A DNA stretch of 64,000 nucleotides, taken from positions 51,615-115,614 of the forward strand of contig JAUNHH010000008.1 in the NCBI GenBank assembly GCA_030524055.1, written 5' to 3'. Position 1 is the stretch's first letter. Each line of letters opens with the position of its first letter. This DNA is from Actinomycetaceae bacterium (GTDB lineage Bacteria > Actinomycetota > Actinomycetes > Actinomycetales > Actinomycetaceae). Both the position numbers and the translations under genes were made by a program. The notes below the pieces were generated by a model. That model was not told the origin of the DNA. It did not search any database and saw only the letters and a program-made list of their open reading frames with translations. Positions 8,682 to 16,949 of the stretch are shown here, in pieces.

Positions 8682-10898
8682 TTAGCTGCGAGGACGCCCA
8701 AAACGACGCTCTGACCTACCGGAGTGCCCGTGGCGGTCTCCTGAGCGGCGGTCAAAAGAGGCCCGGTCTCGACGGTCCACCCCGCCCTCGTGATGATGAC
8801 GCCCACCACGCTCACGGCGGTCACCATAGTCGCGACGATCTCCGCGCTCTCCGCGCCGGTCTGATCGGTCGAATCCTCCACGACGTTCTTTCCCGCCGCG
8901 ATCACCAAAGTCGTCACGGTCATTGAATGAACGGTCGCGGCCACCACCGGGGCCTTCATCTTCACGGATCCGCAGGGCGCGGCCTTGAACGCGAGCTTTG
9001 GCAATGCGGGTCATGGCATCGGGCGCAATATCGCCAGAGATTTCCACCAACGAGAAGGTTGGGAAGATTTCAATATGGCCAATATCAGTGCCAGCAATAC
9101 CGCCTTCACCGGTAATGGCGCCGACGATTGCGCCCGGCATTACGCGGTCTTTTTTGCCCACTTCAATACGGTAGCGGCGCCCCGAACCGCCCACTGCGCG
9201 GCCACCGCCACGGCGACGGGAACCATCACGGCCACCCTTCAACGGACGATCTTTATCGCGTCCGCCTTCAAATGTGGCGGCCACAAATTCGCCGGATTCA
9301 TCGAGTTCTTCTTCGTGACGAATACGTCCCTCGCCACGGCGATCTTTCAGAATGCGCAAGGCGGGACCTTCATCTCCGACGGCTTGCGCTAAAAGTGCCG
9401 CTGCAATATCGGACGCCTCTAAATCAGTGGTGTCATGTATTTCGTCGAGAAGCGTTAAATAGAGATCAAGTCGGCCTCGTTCAATACGCGATCCCACATT
9501 GTCAAGAATACGACGGGCCCGGAATTCCGAAACGTGCGCGGGGGATGGGATTTGGACTTCTTCCATTGGTGTGCCGGTCAGGCGTTCAATACGGCGAAGT
9601 CGTGAATATTCCCGTGGGGTAAAGAATGTCAGTGAACGCCCTTCGCGTCCCGCACGACCGGTGCGTCCAATGCGGTGAACATAGGCTTCCGGTTCGCGGG
9701 GAACATCGAAATTCACCACTAGCCCAATGCGTTCCACATCGAGTCCGCGCGCGGCCACATCGGTGGCTACTAAAACGTCGAGCGAACCATTTTTTAGGCG
9801 CTCCACCATTCTTTCGCGTTCAGTCTGGGCAACGTCACCACTAATGCCAGCAGCACGGAATCCACGGCCCGCTAATTCCAGAGAAATTTCTTCGACGTCA
9901 ACGCGGGTGCGCACAAAAACAATGGCAGCATCGGCGCGTTCTGATGCGGAATGCTGGGCACGAGTGGCCAGAACACGCGACAATGCGCCAATCTTATGCT
10001 TATAAGGAACCACCGCGTAGGTTTGATGAATGGTGTCCACCGTAGAGGATTCATCGGAGACCGCAATACGCAGCGGATTTGTCATATGGGTGGCTGCAAT
10101 GCGTTCAATTGTTGCTGGCATTGTGGCTGAGAAAAGCGCGGTAAGACGCTCATCCGGAACCGTTTCGGTAATGGTTTCAACGTCTTCTGCGAAGCCCATT
10201 CGCAGCATTTCGTCAGCTTCATCAAGGACCAACATGCGCACTTGGGTCAGGTCCAAAGCGCCCTTTTCAATAAGGTCAATAATGCGGCCGGGAGTTCCCA
10301 CAACAACCTGCGCGCCACGTTTTAACGCGCCAATTTGTGGGCCATAAGCAGAACCACCATAAACGGGGACAACAACCAGGTCTTGGGTGTGTGCCGCAAA
10401 GTTCTCAATGGCCACTGCTGACTGCATTGCTAATTCGCGAGTGGGCGCCAAAACTAATGCTTGAACGTGGAATTCTGCCGGGTCAACAATAGTAAGCAGG
10501 GGCAGACCGAAGGCCGCCGTTTTACCGGTTCCCGTTTGAGCAATACCCACCACGTCACGGCGTTCTAAAAGGGCAGGAATAGCTTCAGCCTGAATGGGAG
10601 TGGGGGTCACAAAACCCATTTCAGTGACGGCGCTTAACAGCACATCGGGCAAGTCGAGATCTGCGAAAGTCAGGCCGCTGTCGGAGTCCTCAGGAGCACC
10701 GTCGTCAGCCGAGTCTTCTGATTCAGGGTCAGTATCGGTGTCATCAAGGTCTGCGTTGTCATCCTGCTCGTCGAGCAGAGTTTCATCATCACCGTCATTG
10801 CGGTCAATCACATTGCCATTGTCTTCAACAACAGCAGGATTTACGCCTTCTGGAATGTCGTCTTCAAAAACAAGGTCGCCTACAGGGTCAATGCTCAT
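8682..10898 (-). CDS. deaD: DEAD-box ATP-dependent RNA helicase with DbpA-type RNA-binding domain
   Basis: Cytosolic RNA-unwinding ATPase, probably for ribosome assembly and cold-shock mRNA remodelling. From an acidic N-terminus (residues 10-75, rich in D/E), the order is: Q motif with TPTPIQAEAIPAL, AQTGTGKT (about 120), PTRELA, GTPGRIID, VLDEADEM, LFSATMP, then the second RecA domain with IVFVRTR, ATDVAARGLDV and HRIGRTGRAG. A DbpA/CsdA RNA-binding domain follows, with IGHIEIFPTFSLVEI, and then a C-terminal tail rich in R, G and D. I chose ATG 10898 because AGGA lies five bases before it and MSIDPVGDLV begins there; the frame is open to 11021. One ACGAGGGCGGGG copy is read as HEGG in the tail. 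Confidence 0.95.
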   Translation of the reverse strand: MSIDPVGDLVFEDDIPEGVNPAVVEDNGNVIDRNDGDDETLLDEQDDNADLDDTDTDPESEDSADDGAPEDSDSGLTFADLDLPDVLLSAVTEMGFVTPTPIQAEAIPALLERRDVVGIAQTGTGKTAAFGLPLLTIVDPAEFHVQALVLAPTRELAMQSAVAIENFAAHTQDLVVVPVYGGSAYGPQIGALKRGAQVVVGTPGRIIDLIEKGALDLTQVRMLVLDEADEMLRMGFAEDVETITETVPDERLTALFSATMPATIERIAATHMTNPLRIAVSDESSTVDTIHQTYAVVPYKHKIGALSRVLATRAQHSASERADAAIVFVRTRVDVEEISLELAGRGFRAAGISGDVAQTERERMVERLKNGSLDVLVATDVAARGLDVERIGLVVNFDVPREPEAYVHRIGRTGRAGREGRSLTFFTPREYSRLRRIERLTGTPMEEVQIPSPAHVSEFRARRILDNVGSRIERGRLDLYLTLLDEIHDTTDLEASDIAAALLAQAVGDEGPALRILKDRRGEGRIRHEEELDESGEFVAATFEGGRDKDRPLKGGRDGSRRRGGGRAVGGSGRRYRIEVGKKDRVMPGAIVGAITGEGGIAGTDIGHIEIFPTFSLVEISGDIAPDAMTRIAKARVQGRALRIREDEGPGGGRDRSFNDRDDFGDRGGKERRGGFDRSDRRGERGDRRDYGDRRERGGRHHHEGGVDRRDRASFDRRSGDRHGHSGRSERRFGRPRS
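8780..8791 (-). repeat. Exact ACGAGGGCGGGG copy inside deaD
   Basis: It encodes part of HHHEGGVD in the disordered R/G-rich tail. It sits in a permissive part of the gene, as does the aspS copy. Confidence 0.8.
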
Positions 10899-11182
10899 GG
10901 TGGTCCTAGGGATCGAGAAAGGAACATCGAAACCGGGATCTATGCCGGCCGGGCCACAGGGGGCCTTCGGCGCGGCCCCATCACAACCACAACACTCCTC
11001 AGTTATCCTGGGAGTCATCACAGCAGGCAGCGCCTCATCGCAGGAAATAGCTTAATAGTGCGGCGATGAAAAATACCTATTCCTTGCCATGACATCTGTC
11101 ACCGGAATGGGATGGAGAATCAGGGTTAAATCAGTGATCTCCCTCAGTGTATTTGTCGCAGGTCGGCGCATAGTCTGGAGAC
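10899..11182. other. Divergent intergenic region between helicase and S41 peptidase
   Basis: This 284-base gap holds the 5' regions of two divergent genes. The part next to the helicase stays open in its frame to 11021 but has no helicase-like residues, so I read it as a leader. I see no clear riboswitch, operator or additional gene. Long leaders are common for cold-inducible helicases, but none of the known structures is recognisable by eye. Confidence 0.4.
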
Positions 11183-12175
11183 ATGAACACAGCATCCCCG
11201 GCAAAGAAGCCCCACAGAGTCATGAAAATCGTTCTGTCAGTAATAGCCGTAACCCTGGTCGTTATTGTTGGCGGCCTCGTGTGGCTGGTCCATGCTTTTG
11301 GACCGAATTACGGTGTCTGGTTATTCCCGCCTTCCCCTAGTACGTATGGCAATAAGGTCTTAGAGATTCTCGATAGTGGCATTTACGCCAAAGGGGATGA
11401 ATGGGCAAAAACCCGTGCCGAGGCGAAAACCCAGATCGATCAGGCGTCCTCTTTAGAGGAAGTCGATGAGATTCTCGTTGATGCGGTAAAAGTTGCTGGC
11501 GGCAAACATTCTTTTATCCTCAAGAATGAGGAGTTCACTCAGGTCTCCGAGGACAACACTCCCCCATCGTCGTCACTTGACGGCTGTATTCTTACGGTAA
11601 AGATGCCTGCGTTTATTGGTACTGCGGATCAGGGCCAGTCTTATGCCAATACTGTGGCTACTGCTTTAGATCGAGATGACCTGTGCGGCGTCATTGTTGA
11701 TTTGCGTGAGAATGGTGGTGGAGATATGGGGCCTATGCTTGCCGGTTTAACTCCCCTACTCCCCGATGGTGTATCCACATCTTTTGTGAATACACAGGGC
11801 GGCGAATCTCCTGTCACCATTCAGGGTGGATCTGTCACCGGTGGCGGTACGCCAACCACAGTAGAAGTCAAGCGGGATTTGAATGTGCCGATTGCGATTT
11901 TGACCTCGGATAAAACAGGGTCTTCTGGCGAGCAAACTCTTCTCGCTTTCCGAGGAATGGAAAATGCTCGGGTTTTTGGCCAGCCCACTGCAGGATTTGC
12001 GTCCGTAAATCAGGGATTCCCTTTGCCAACAAATTCGGTGCTCTATTTAACCGTTGGGACAACGAAGGCACGTACTGGTGAGGCATTTGGGGAGACTCCG
12101 ATTCCGCCCGATCAGGAAACCTCGTTAGAAGAAGCACCCCCGGTCGCTGCCCAGTGGATTAAGGATCAGCAGTAG
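11183..12175 (+). CDS. S41-family serine peptidase, membrane-anchored
   Basis: A 330-residue protein with one N-terminal membrane segment (about residues 14-38) and an extracytoplasmic domain of the tail-specific-protease fold. GVIVDLRENGGGDMGPML (about 170) and PIAILTSDKTGSSGEQTLLAF (quoted in pieces: PIAILTSDK, GSSGEQTLLAF) are family signatures, and the second Ser of GSSGE is the likely nucleophile. FGQPTAGFAS matches the S41 loop that follows, but the lysine of the CtpA-type dyad is not in its usual place, so it fits the S41B branch better. No PDZ domain is evident. ATG at 11183 has GGAG just before it. The gene stands alone and ends in a hairpin shared with the convergent island. Confidence 0.82.
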   Translation: MNTASPAKKPHRVMKIVLSVIAVTLVVIVGGLVWLVHAFGPNYGVWLFPPSPSTYGNKVLEILDSGIYAKGDEWAKTRAEAKTQIDQASSLEEVDEILVDAVKVAGGKHSFILKNEEFTQVSEDNTPPSSSLDGCILTVKMPAFIGTADQGQSYANTVATALDRDDLCGVIVDLRENGGGDMGPMLAGLTPLLPDGVSTSFVNTQGGESPVTIQGGSVTGGGTPTTVEVKRDLNVPIAILTSDKTGSSGEQTLLAFRGMENARVFGQPTAGFASVNQGFPLPTNSVLYLTVGTTKARTGEAFGETPIPPDQETSLEEAPPVAAQWIKDQQ

Positions 12176-12192
12176 TCCGTTGCTGTGTTCAT

Positions 12193-12229
12193 GCCCCGTC
12201 CTCGTTATTTTCATTCACGAGGCCGGGGC
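12193..12229. terminator. Bidirectional terminator built from an inverted pair of repeat variants
   Basis: GCCCCGTCCTCGT (12193-12205) and ACGAGGCCGGGGC (12217-12229) form a 13-bp stem with one imperfect pair and an 11-base loop, ending the S41 gene (+) and the SUKH operon (-). Both arms are single-base variants of the ACGAGGGCGGGG element. Confidence 0.8.
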
Positions 12230-12234
12230 TCCTC

Positions 12235-12924
12235 TTATTTAGAGAAGAGAATCGCCCGTATTTCTGCCCAGCGACGCGGAAATGGCGGCTGAGATTGTTT
12301 CTCTACATAGGCGGCTATTTCCTTTCCCCTTCCCCTGTAGTTATTGCGGGCGAAAACTTCAGGAAGGTCCTGCCAGCAGTAAATATTGTCGCCCTTTTCT
12401 AGGTAGCGCAGAAGGATCTGCATGATTTCTTCTGGTACATCACTTGGCGGAAATAAGCCGAGTGCTAATAGCGCTGCAGAATGTGCCTCCTCATCGTCCT
12501 GCGGGTTTGCAGCGTTGAGAATTTCCTGGGCGATATCTATTCGGCGACTTTGCTCCTCCGGATTTAACTCTTTTGGAGGTAGCATGCAGGCGTGGGAATC
12601 GAAGAGGTCAACCAACGTGGCAGCGGCCGCATCATCTTCCATAATCCGGACAACACATTCATCTGCAGTGGTAAAAGCTAGTCGTGCAGGCATCTGATCG
12701 TGGATATAGAAAAATACGAAGCCTGCTAGCGGCCCCGTATGGAAAATGCCCGCATAGTTTGATTCTTCATCGCACCAGAGAAAATCGGCAATAGATGCTA
12801 CTTCTGGCGCCCATTGCTCGACGCCGTCAATATCTTCTGGTTCGCATGGTCGAATTTGCGTTTCTCGATCCGGATGCTTGACGCACCATTGCTGGAATCG
12901 TTCCACAGCGGATTCATGTGTCAT
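12235..12924 (-). CDS. Unrecognised 229-residue protein, last gene of the SUKH island
   Basis: I do not recognise this family. The protein is soluble and acidic, with no signal peptide or membrane segment. The first half looks alpha/beta (FLWCDEESNYAGIF, GFVFFYIHDQMPARLAF), and the second half looks helical, with conserved-looking aromatic residues (YCWQDLPEVF, RRWAEIRAIL). It starts nine bases after the stop of SUKH gene A with AAGGA six bases before the ATG, so it is almost surely co-transcribed with the array. By position it may be another immunity-type protein, which is inference. Confidence 0.7.
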   Translation of the reverse strand: MTHESAVERFQQWCVKHPDRETQIRPCEPEDIDGVEQWAPEVASIADFLWCDEESNYAGIFHTGPLAGFVFFYIHDQMPARLAFTTADECVVRIMEDDAAAATLVDLFDSHACMLPPKELNPEEQSRRIDIAQEILNAANPQDDEEAHSAALLALGLFPPSDVPEEIMQILLRYLEKGDNIYCWQDLPEVFARNNYRGRGKEIAAYVEKQSQPPFPRRWAEIRAILFSK

Positions 12925-12933
12925 ACCCAGTCC

Positions 12934-13992
12934 TTAAGCAATATCTCGAAGGTAATCAGCAGCGTCGATGAGGTCTTGCTGGCCGGTGGATTCCATTTCT
13001 TTGAGGTGGTCGTTCCAGTCTCTAATGTATTCAGGGGCTCGGGTAGCCAGAATATGAATAAACAAGCCTTCAGAGGTACCTGCTATTTCCGCCCTGGCAT
13101 TCTCATAATCAAACTGAGCCAGGAGCGCAAGAAGATATTCCCGCGTCCGTTTATCATCTGCTTCCCGGTACCATTTCCACAGTGAAGCCAAGTATTTCGG
13201 ATCAAGATTCTCAATCCCACCAGCCATTTGGAGCGAATACAATAAGAGAAAAGCATTAGGACTCCGTTCGATATATTCCCCAAGGCGCCAAAAAATCTCA
13301 TCCTGATCCAAACGTGGCCGCCGCCAGGACTTCACCACATCACCGCCAAGAATCCCATCAAGCCACCCCTCATACCACGAAAGAAAATCAGGGGCTACCA
13401 CCATGGGAGGGCTAGTCCGCCACACGTCATAGTTGCTATTCGATTCAATAATTGCCCCTCGTAGCGGCCCGCTCATTATGAGTCCCGTAAAGTCCGTACA
13501 GCCACCATAAGCCACTGGCAATATTCCACAATGCATCCGTTTGTAGAGCGCGTCATACTCTTCATCGCCTAGTTCATCCATGACTTCATTAGGCAAATCG
13601 ACAGTTTGACGCCATTGCTCATCAGACAGCATCCCCACTGTCGCGACTTCTTTGAGCGATAGCAAATCTTCAACTGCCGCGCTTTGATCTTCAGAGCCTA
13701 ATTGATAGATCCCATATCTCGGACCGCCCGCTAACCCCTTGAGCCAATGTTTTCCCTTATTGCCACCCGCATGGCCGATTCGAGTTAAGAAAAGAAGGTA
13801 TTCGTCTGGCAGACGTATGTCATGTTCAGTCTCAAAAGCACGAACCTTGTCCAGGGAAATCGGATCACCCAGAATATAGTCATGGGAATCCGCGCCGAAA
13901 ATCTCCCGCAGATAATCCACTAAGCGCACAACGCCAAGTTTGCGCTTAATACGCTCGACTTGCGAAGCGCAATCCAGTAAATAGCGTGCCAT
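12934..13992 (-). CDS. SUKH/SMI1-KNR4 family protein A with C-terminal helical module
   Basis: A 352-residue member of a five-gene paralogue array. It has an N-terminal cap of RIKRKLGVVRLVDYLREI (residues 14-31), then the SUKH core: LPDEYLLFLTRIGHAGG near residue 60, YGIYQLG near 92, ILPVAYGGCTDFTGLI near 150 and DFLSWYEGWLDGIL near 200, which ends the fold. After it comes a helical module (residues 265-352) containing WYREADDKRTREYLLALLAQ (about 275), then FDYENARAEI and IHILATRAPEYI, shared with genes B, D and E. SUKH proteins in bacteria are mostly immunity factors against nuclease and other polymorphic toxins; no toxin is visible here. GGGAGGAA lies ten bases before the ATG. Confidence 0.88.
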   Translation of the reverse strand: MARYLLDCASQVERIKRKLGVVRLVDYLREIFGADSHDYILGDPISLDKVRAFETEHDIRLPDEYLLFLTRIGHAGGNKGKHWLKGLAGGPRYGIYQLGSEDQSAAVEDLLSLKEVATVGMLSDEQWRQTVDLPNEVMDELGDEEYDALYKRMHCGILPVAYGGCTDFTGLIMSGPLRGAIIESNSNYDVWRTSPPMVVAPDFLSWYEGWLDGILGGDVVKSWRRPRLDQDEIFWRLGEYIERSPNAFLLLYSLQMAGGIENLDPKYLASLWKWYREADDKRTREYLLALLAQFDYENARAEIAGTSEGLFIHILATRAPEYIRDWNDHLKEMESTGQQDLIDAADYLRDIA

Positions 13993-14022
13993 GTAATTAC
14001 TCTTCCTCCCAATGTTATGGGT

Positions 14023-15108
14023 CTATCGGGAGTGCGTAGCGGAGGCGCTTGCTGCCAATGAATCGGCGTTTTCTCTTAGGAACCATGCGGCGTCAATCAG
14101 GTCTTGACAGCCACTGCTTTCCATTTCTTTGAGGCGGTCGTTCCAGTCGTTAATATGCTCGGGCGCTCGGGTGGCCAGAATGTGAATAAACAATCCATCA
14201 CACGCGCCCTCAATCTCAGTTTTCGCATTCTCATAATCAAATTGGGCAAGCAGCGCTAAAAGCCATTCCCTTGAGCGTTCGTCATTCGCCTCCCGATACC
14301 AATGCCACAACGAATCCCTGTTTTCCGGATCGAGATTCTCTATCCCACCGGCCATTCGGTGAGCAAGTGATGAATGAGTAGCAATAGTGCCCTGCTCGGC
14401 ATATTCACTAAGACGCCGAAAAACCTCGTCCTGATCCAGGCGTGGCTGCATCCATGACTTCACCACGCCACCATCAAGAATCCCATCCAGCCACTCTTCA
14501 TACCAGGAAAGAAAATCATTGCCAATGATGTTTGGCGCAGTTGGAATATCGTAGCAGTCCGTATTTGAAGAAATAATGGCTCCTCGCGCTGTTCCCGTGA
14601 CAATTAGGCCATAGAAGTCACTACCTCCCCCATATACAACTGGAAGAATCCCATAATGGCTCTTCCTACGTAGGCTTTCCCATTCGTCATCATCACAGGC
14701 ATCTAAAGGAGCAAAAAGCTCCTGCCATTCCTCATCAGAGACCACACCAATACACGATGTTTCATGCAGACAATTCCGGTCTGTAAGCATTCCCCATTGA
14801 TAACCTGTGTCTAGAGGAAAAAGCCCATACTTCGGTCCTGCGTCTCCAATATCTTCCTCTGAGCCTTCTGAAACGGCGAATTGAGGATGTCCAATCTCGG
14901 TCAGAAAAACAACATATTCCTCAGGGAGCGTCACTTTGTGGTCTGCTTCAAATTTGCGGATCCGCTCTATTGCAATCGGTTCTCCTAATACATAGTTATG
15001 GGAATCTGCGCCGAACACCTCGCGCAGATAATCCGCTAGTCGCGCAACACCAAGTTTGCGGCGAATACGCTCGACTGGCGATGCACACTCTCTGAATTTT
15101 GCGGTCAT
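14023..15108 (-). CDS. SUKH/SMI1-KNR4 family protein B with C-terminal helical module
   Basis: A 361-residue paralogue of gene A with the same order: VERIRRKLGVARLADYLREV, FGADSHNYVLGEPIA, LPEEYVVFLTEIGH near residue 60, ILPVVYGGGSDFYGLIVTG, DFLSWYEEWLDGIL, then the helical module ending QDLIDAAWFLRENADSLAAS. The middle (residues 75-135) differs strongly from A, as expected where immunity proteins meet different toxins. Its last 73 bases are almost identical to those of gene D (two mismatches). The start ATG has no strong ribosome site. It lies 67 bases after truncated gene C. Confidence 0.88.
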   Translation of the reverse strand: MTAKFRECASPVERIRRKLGVARLADYLREVFGADSHNYVLGEPIAIERIRKFEADHKVTLPEEYVVFLTEIGHPQFAVSEGSEEDIGDAGPKYGLFPLDTGYQWGMLTDRNCLHETSCIGVVSDEEWQELFAPLDACDDDEWESLRRKSHYGILPVVYGGGSDFYGLIVTGTARGAIISSNTDCYDIPTAPNIIGNDFLSWYEEWLDGILDGGVVKSWMQPRLDQDEVFRRLSEYAEQGTIATHSSLAHRMAGGIENLDPENRDSLWHWYREANDERSREWLLALLAQFDYENAKTEIEGACDGLFIHILATRAPEHINDWNDRLKEMESSGCQDLIDAAWFLRENADSLAASASATHSR

Positions 15109-15153
15109 ACCCCAAGGCTAGTTGGCGAGGTCGCACTAGTACCCGTCCTCAAG

Positions 15154-15171
15154 GTCGCAAAGCTGATACCT
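15154..15171. repeat. 18-base repeat, first copy (intergenic, B/C junction)
   Basis: GTCGCAAAGCTGATACCT recurs with one change (A to G at position 13) at 18986-19003, just upstream of gene E. Both copies lie in intergenic DNA upstream of a full-length SUKH gene (B and E), so they may mark an old duplication boundary. Confidence 0.6.
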
Positions 15172-15175
15172 GCAG

Positions 15176-15796
15176 TCAACAAGCGCTGTCTGCACAGTCC
15201 AATGTCTGTTTCAGCACCTGGTCTAGCCAGGATTCATACCAGGACAGGAAATCGCCGGCAATAATGCGGGAAAGTCTTGGCTGAGCAAACTCATCGGGAT
15301 CAATCTCAACCACCGCTCCCTTGTGTTCGCCACTGCAAACCAGGACATAGAATTCGTCGCATTCGCCGGGTGCCATGGGTACTATTCCATGGCGTGCCTC
15401 AGGATTTGAGCAGTCATTATCGCCACTATCCAGGTGCTCGCGGAGAACCTCTAGTTGCTCACTCTCCAGATTCTCTATTTCCAGCCACTGCGCTTCAGAT
15501 CCGAGGGAGTACACCCCGCGTCCGGGTCCCGCGCCAACCTGATCCAACCAATGGCCAGGACGAGCAGGTCCGCCATTTCCTACCTGAGTCACGAATGCTC
15601 TGTAGCCATCTGGCAAGGTCAGCCCATAGTGTGACTCCCACTGCCGGATATCGTCCTCTGCAAGCGGCGGTTCTAAAAGGTAATCATGAACGCACGCCCA
15701 ACCACATTTTCGGTGGGGATCCGCTAAACGTATGTCCTCAAGTTTACGGCGAATACGCTGGATTTGTGATGGACTGTCTGCTAAATATGCTGACAT
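15176..15796 (-). CDS. SUKH/SMI1-KNR4 family protein C, short form lacking the C-terminal module
   Basis: 206 residues against about 350-360 in the other four. The N-terminal cap (IQRIRRKLEDIRLADPH) and the SUKH core (LPDGYRAFVTQVGNGG near 63, FLSWYESWLDQVL near 185) are present, but the protein stops about ten residues after the core, so the helical module is missing. It is also the most divergent in sequence. Either it is a natural SUKH-only protein or a copy that lost its tail by deletion; the short intergenic repeat at 15154-15171 next to the stop fits the second. Its leader matches that of gene A. Confidence 0.85.
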   Translation of the reverse strand: MSAYLADSPSQIQRIRRKLEDIRLADPHRKCGWACVHDYLLEPPLAEDDIRQWESHYGLTLPDGYRAFVTQVGNGGPARPGHWLDQVGAGPGRGVYSLGSEAQWLEIENLESEQLEVLREHLDSGDNDCSNPEARHGIVPMAPGECDEFYVLVCSGEHKGAVVEIDPDEFAQPRLSRIIAGDFLSWYESWLDQVLKQTLDCADSAC

Positions 15797-15828
15797 TTGA
15801 TTGCTTTCCCTCCAGCGTTATGGGCTTA

Positions 15829-16911
15829 TCAGGAACGCGTAGCGGAGGCGCTTGCTGCCAATGAATCAGCGTTTTCTCTTAGGAACCATGCGGCATCAAT
15901 CAGGTCTTGGCGGCCGATGGCTTCCATTTCCCGCAGGCGATCATCCCAATCAGCAATATGTTGAGGAGCGCGAGTAGCGAGAATATGAATCAGGAACTCG
16001 TCAGACACCCCCTGAATCTCTGCTCTGGCTCTCTCATAATCGAATTCAGAGAGAAGACCGAGCATCTGTTCTCGCAGGTAATCATCTCTTTCAGCCTGAT
16101 ACCAATGCCACAGGGAACGTAAGCGTTGCCTTTTCGCTTCCCCTACGTGCTGACCCAAAGGAGCGCTACTTGCGGCCGCCTGCATATTGTCGGTGAGCGG
16201 GAGATGATTGGCTAGTTCCGACTTTATAAAGTTCTTCCGCTGCCAGGAGTTGCGTACACCAGATAGAAGAATGTCATCCAACCACGATTCATACCACGAG
16301 AGAAAGTCACTACCCACCACGGACGGCGGACCGTCAAGGAACGTATGCTCACCATTGCTGTCAACAATGACACCACATGAAGGTCCGTTGATAATCAGAC
16401 CGTAGAAGTCAGTGCAACCCCCATAAGCAATTGGCAATGTCCCATAATGGATCTTCTCCCATAAAGCATCCCAAGTATCTGGATCCGCGGAATAATCCAT
16501 TTCATCCAGGGGAGCAAAGGTACTGCGCCATTCTTCGTCTGACAGCACACCAACTGTAGCCATCTGCTGTAGGTCCTTGAAGTCCTCCGTTTCTTCCCTT
16601 TGCTGTTCCAAAGCGAAAGGGTATATCCCATAACCCGGGCCCGCGCCCAACCCATTAGCCCAATGACCAGGCTTAATGAATTTTCCGCCGTTTCCTACTT
16701 CGGTAAGAAAAAGAACGTACTCGTCAGGCAATGTCACCTCATATTCAGCCTCAAAAGTGCGTACTTCAGACAAGGAAATTGGATCACCCAAAATATAGTC
16801 ATGGGAATCCGCACCGGAAGCCTCCCGTAGATAATCCACTAATCGCACAACGCCAAGTTTGCGGCGAATACGCTCCACCTGCGTATGAGACTCTTCCAGG
16901 TAAATCGTCAT
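15829..16911 (-). CDS. SUKH/SMI1-KNR4 family protein D with C-terminal helical module
   Basis: A 360-residue paralogue with VERIRRKLGVVRLVDYLREA, GADSHDYILGDPISL, LPDEYVLFLTEVGNGG (about 60), LPIAYGGCTDFYGLI (about 165), DFLSWYESWLDDIL (about 205) and the C-terminal module (LWHWYQAERDDYLREQMLGL, FDYERARAEI, IHILATRAPQHI). The linker between core and module is longer and more divergent than in A, B and E. It ends SLAASASATRS, nearly the same as gene B. Ribosome site GAGGAG lies before the ATG. The start is 38 bases after the WD40-like gene. Confidence 0.88.
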   Translation of the reverse strand: MTIYLEESHTQVERIRRKLGVVRLVDYLREASGADSHDYILGDPISLSEVRTFEAEYEVTLPDEYVLFLTEVGNGGKFIKPGHWANGLGAGPGYGIYPFALEQQREETEDFKDLQQMATVGVLSDEEWRSTFAPLDEMDYSADPDTWDALWEKIHYGTLPIAYGGCTDFYGLIINGPSCGVIVDSNGEHTFLDGPPSVVGSDFLSWYESWLDDILLSGVRNSWQRKNFIKSELANHLPLTDNMQAAASSAPLGQHVGEAKRQRLRSLWHWYQAERDDYLREQMLGLLSEFDYERARAEIQGVSDEFLIHILATRAPQHIADWDDRLREMEAIGRQDLIDAAWFLRENADSLAASASATRS

Positions 16912-16949
16912 TTGCCCCTACTCCTCAATTCGACACACCTGGCACAAAA

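Noticed and set aside
10899..11021. N-terminal extension of the DEAD-box helicase
   Set aside because: The extra residues are unlike the family and AGGA precedes ATG 10898. The region is more likely a leader.
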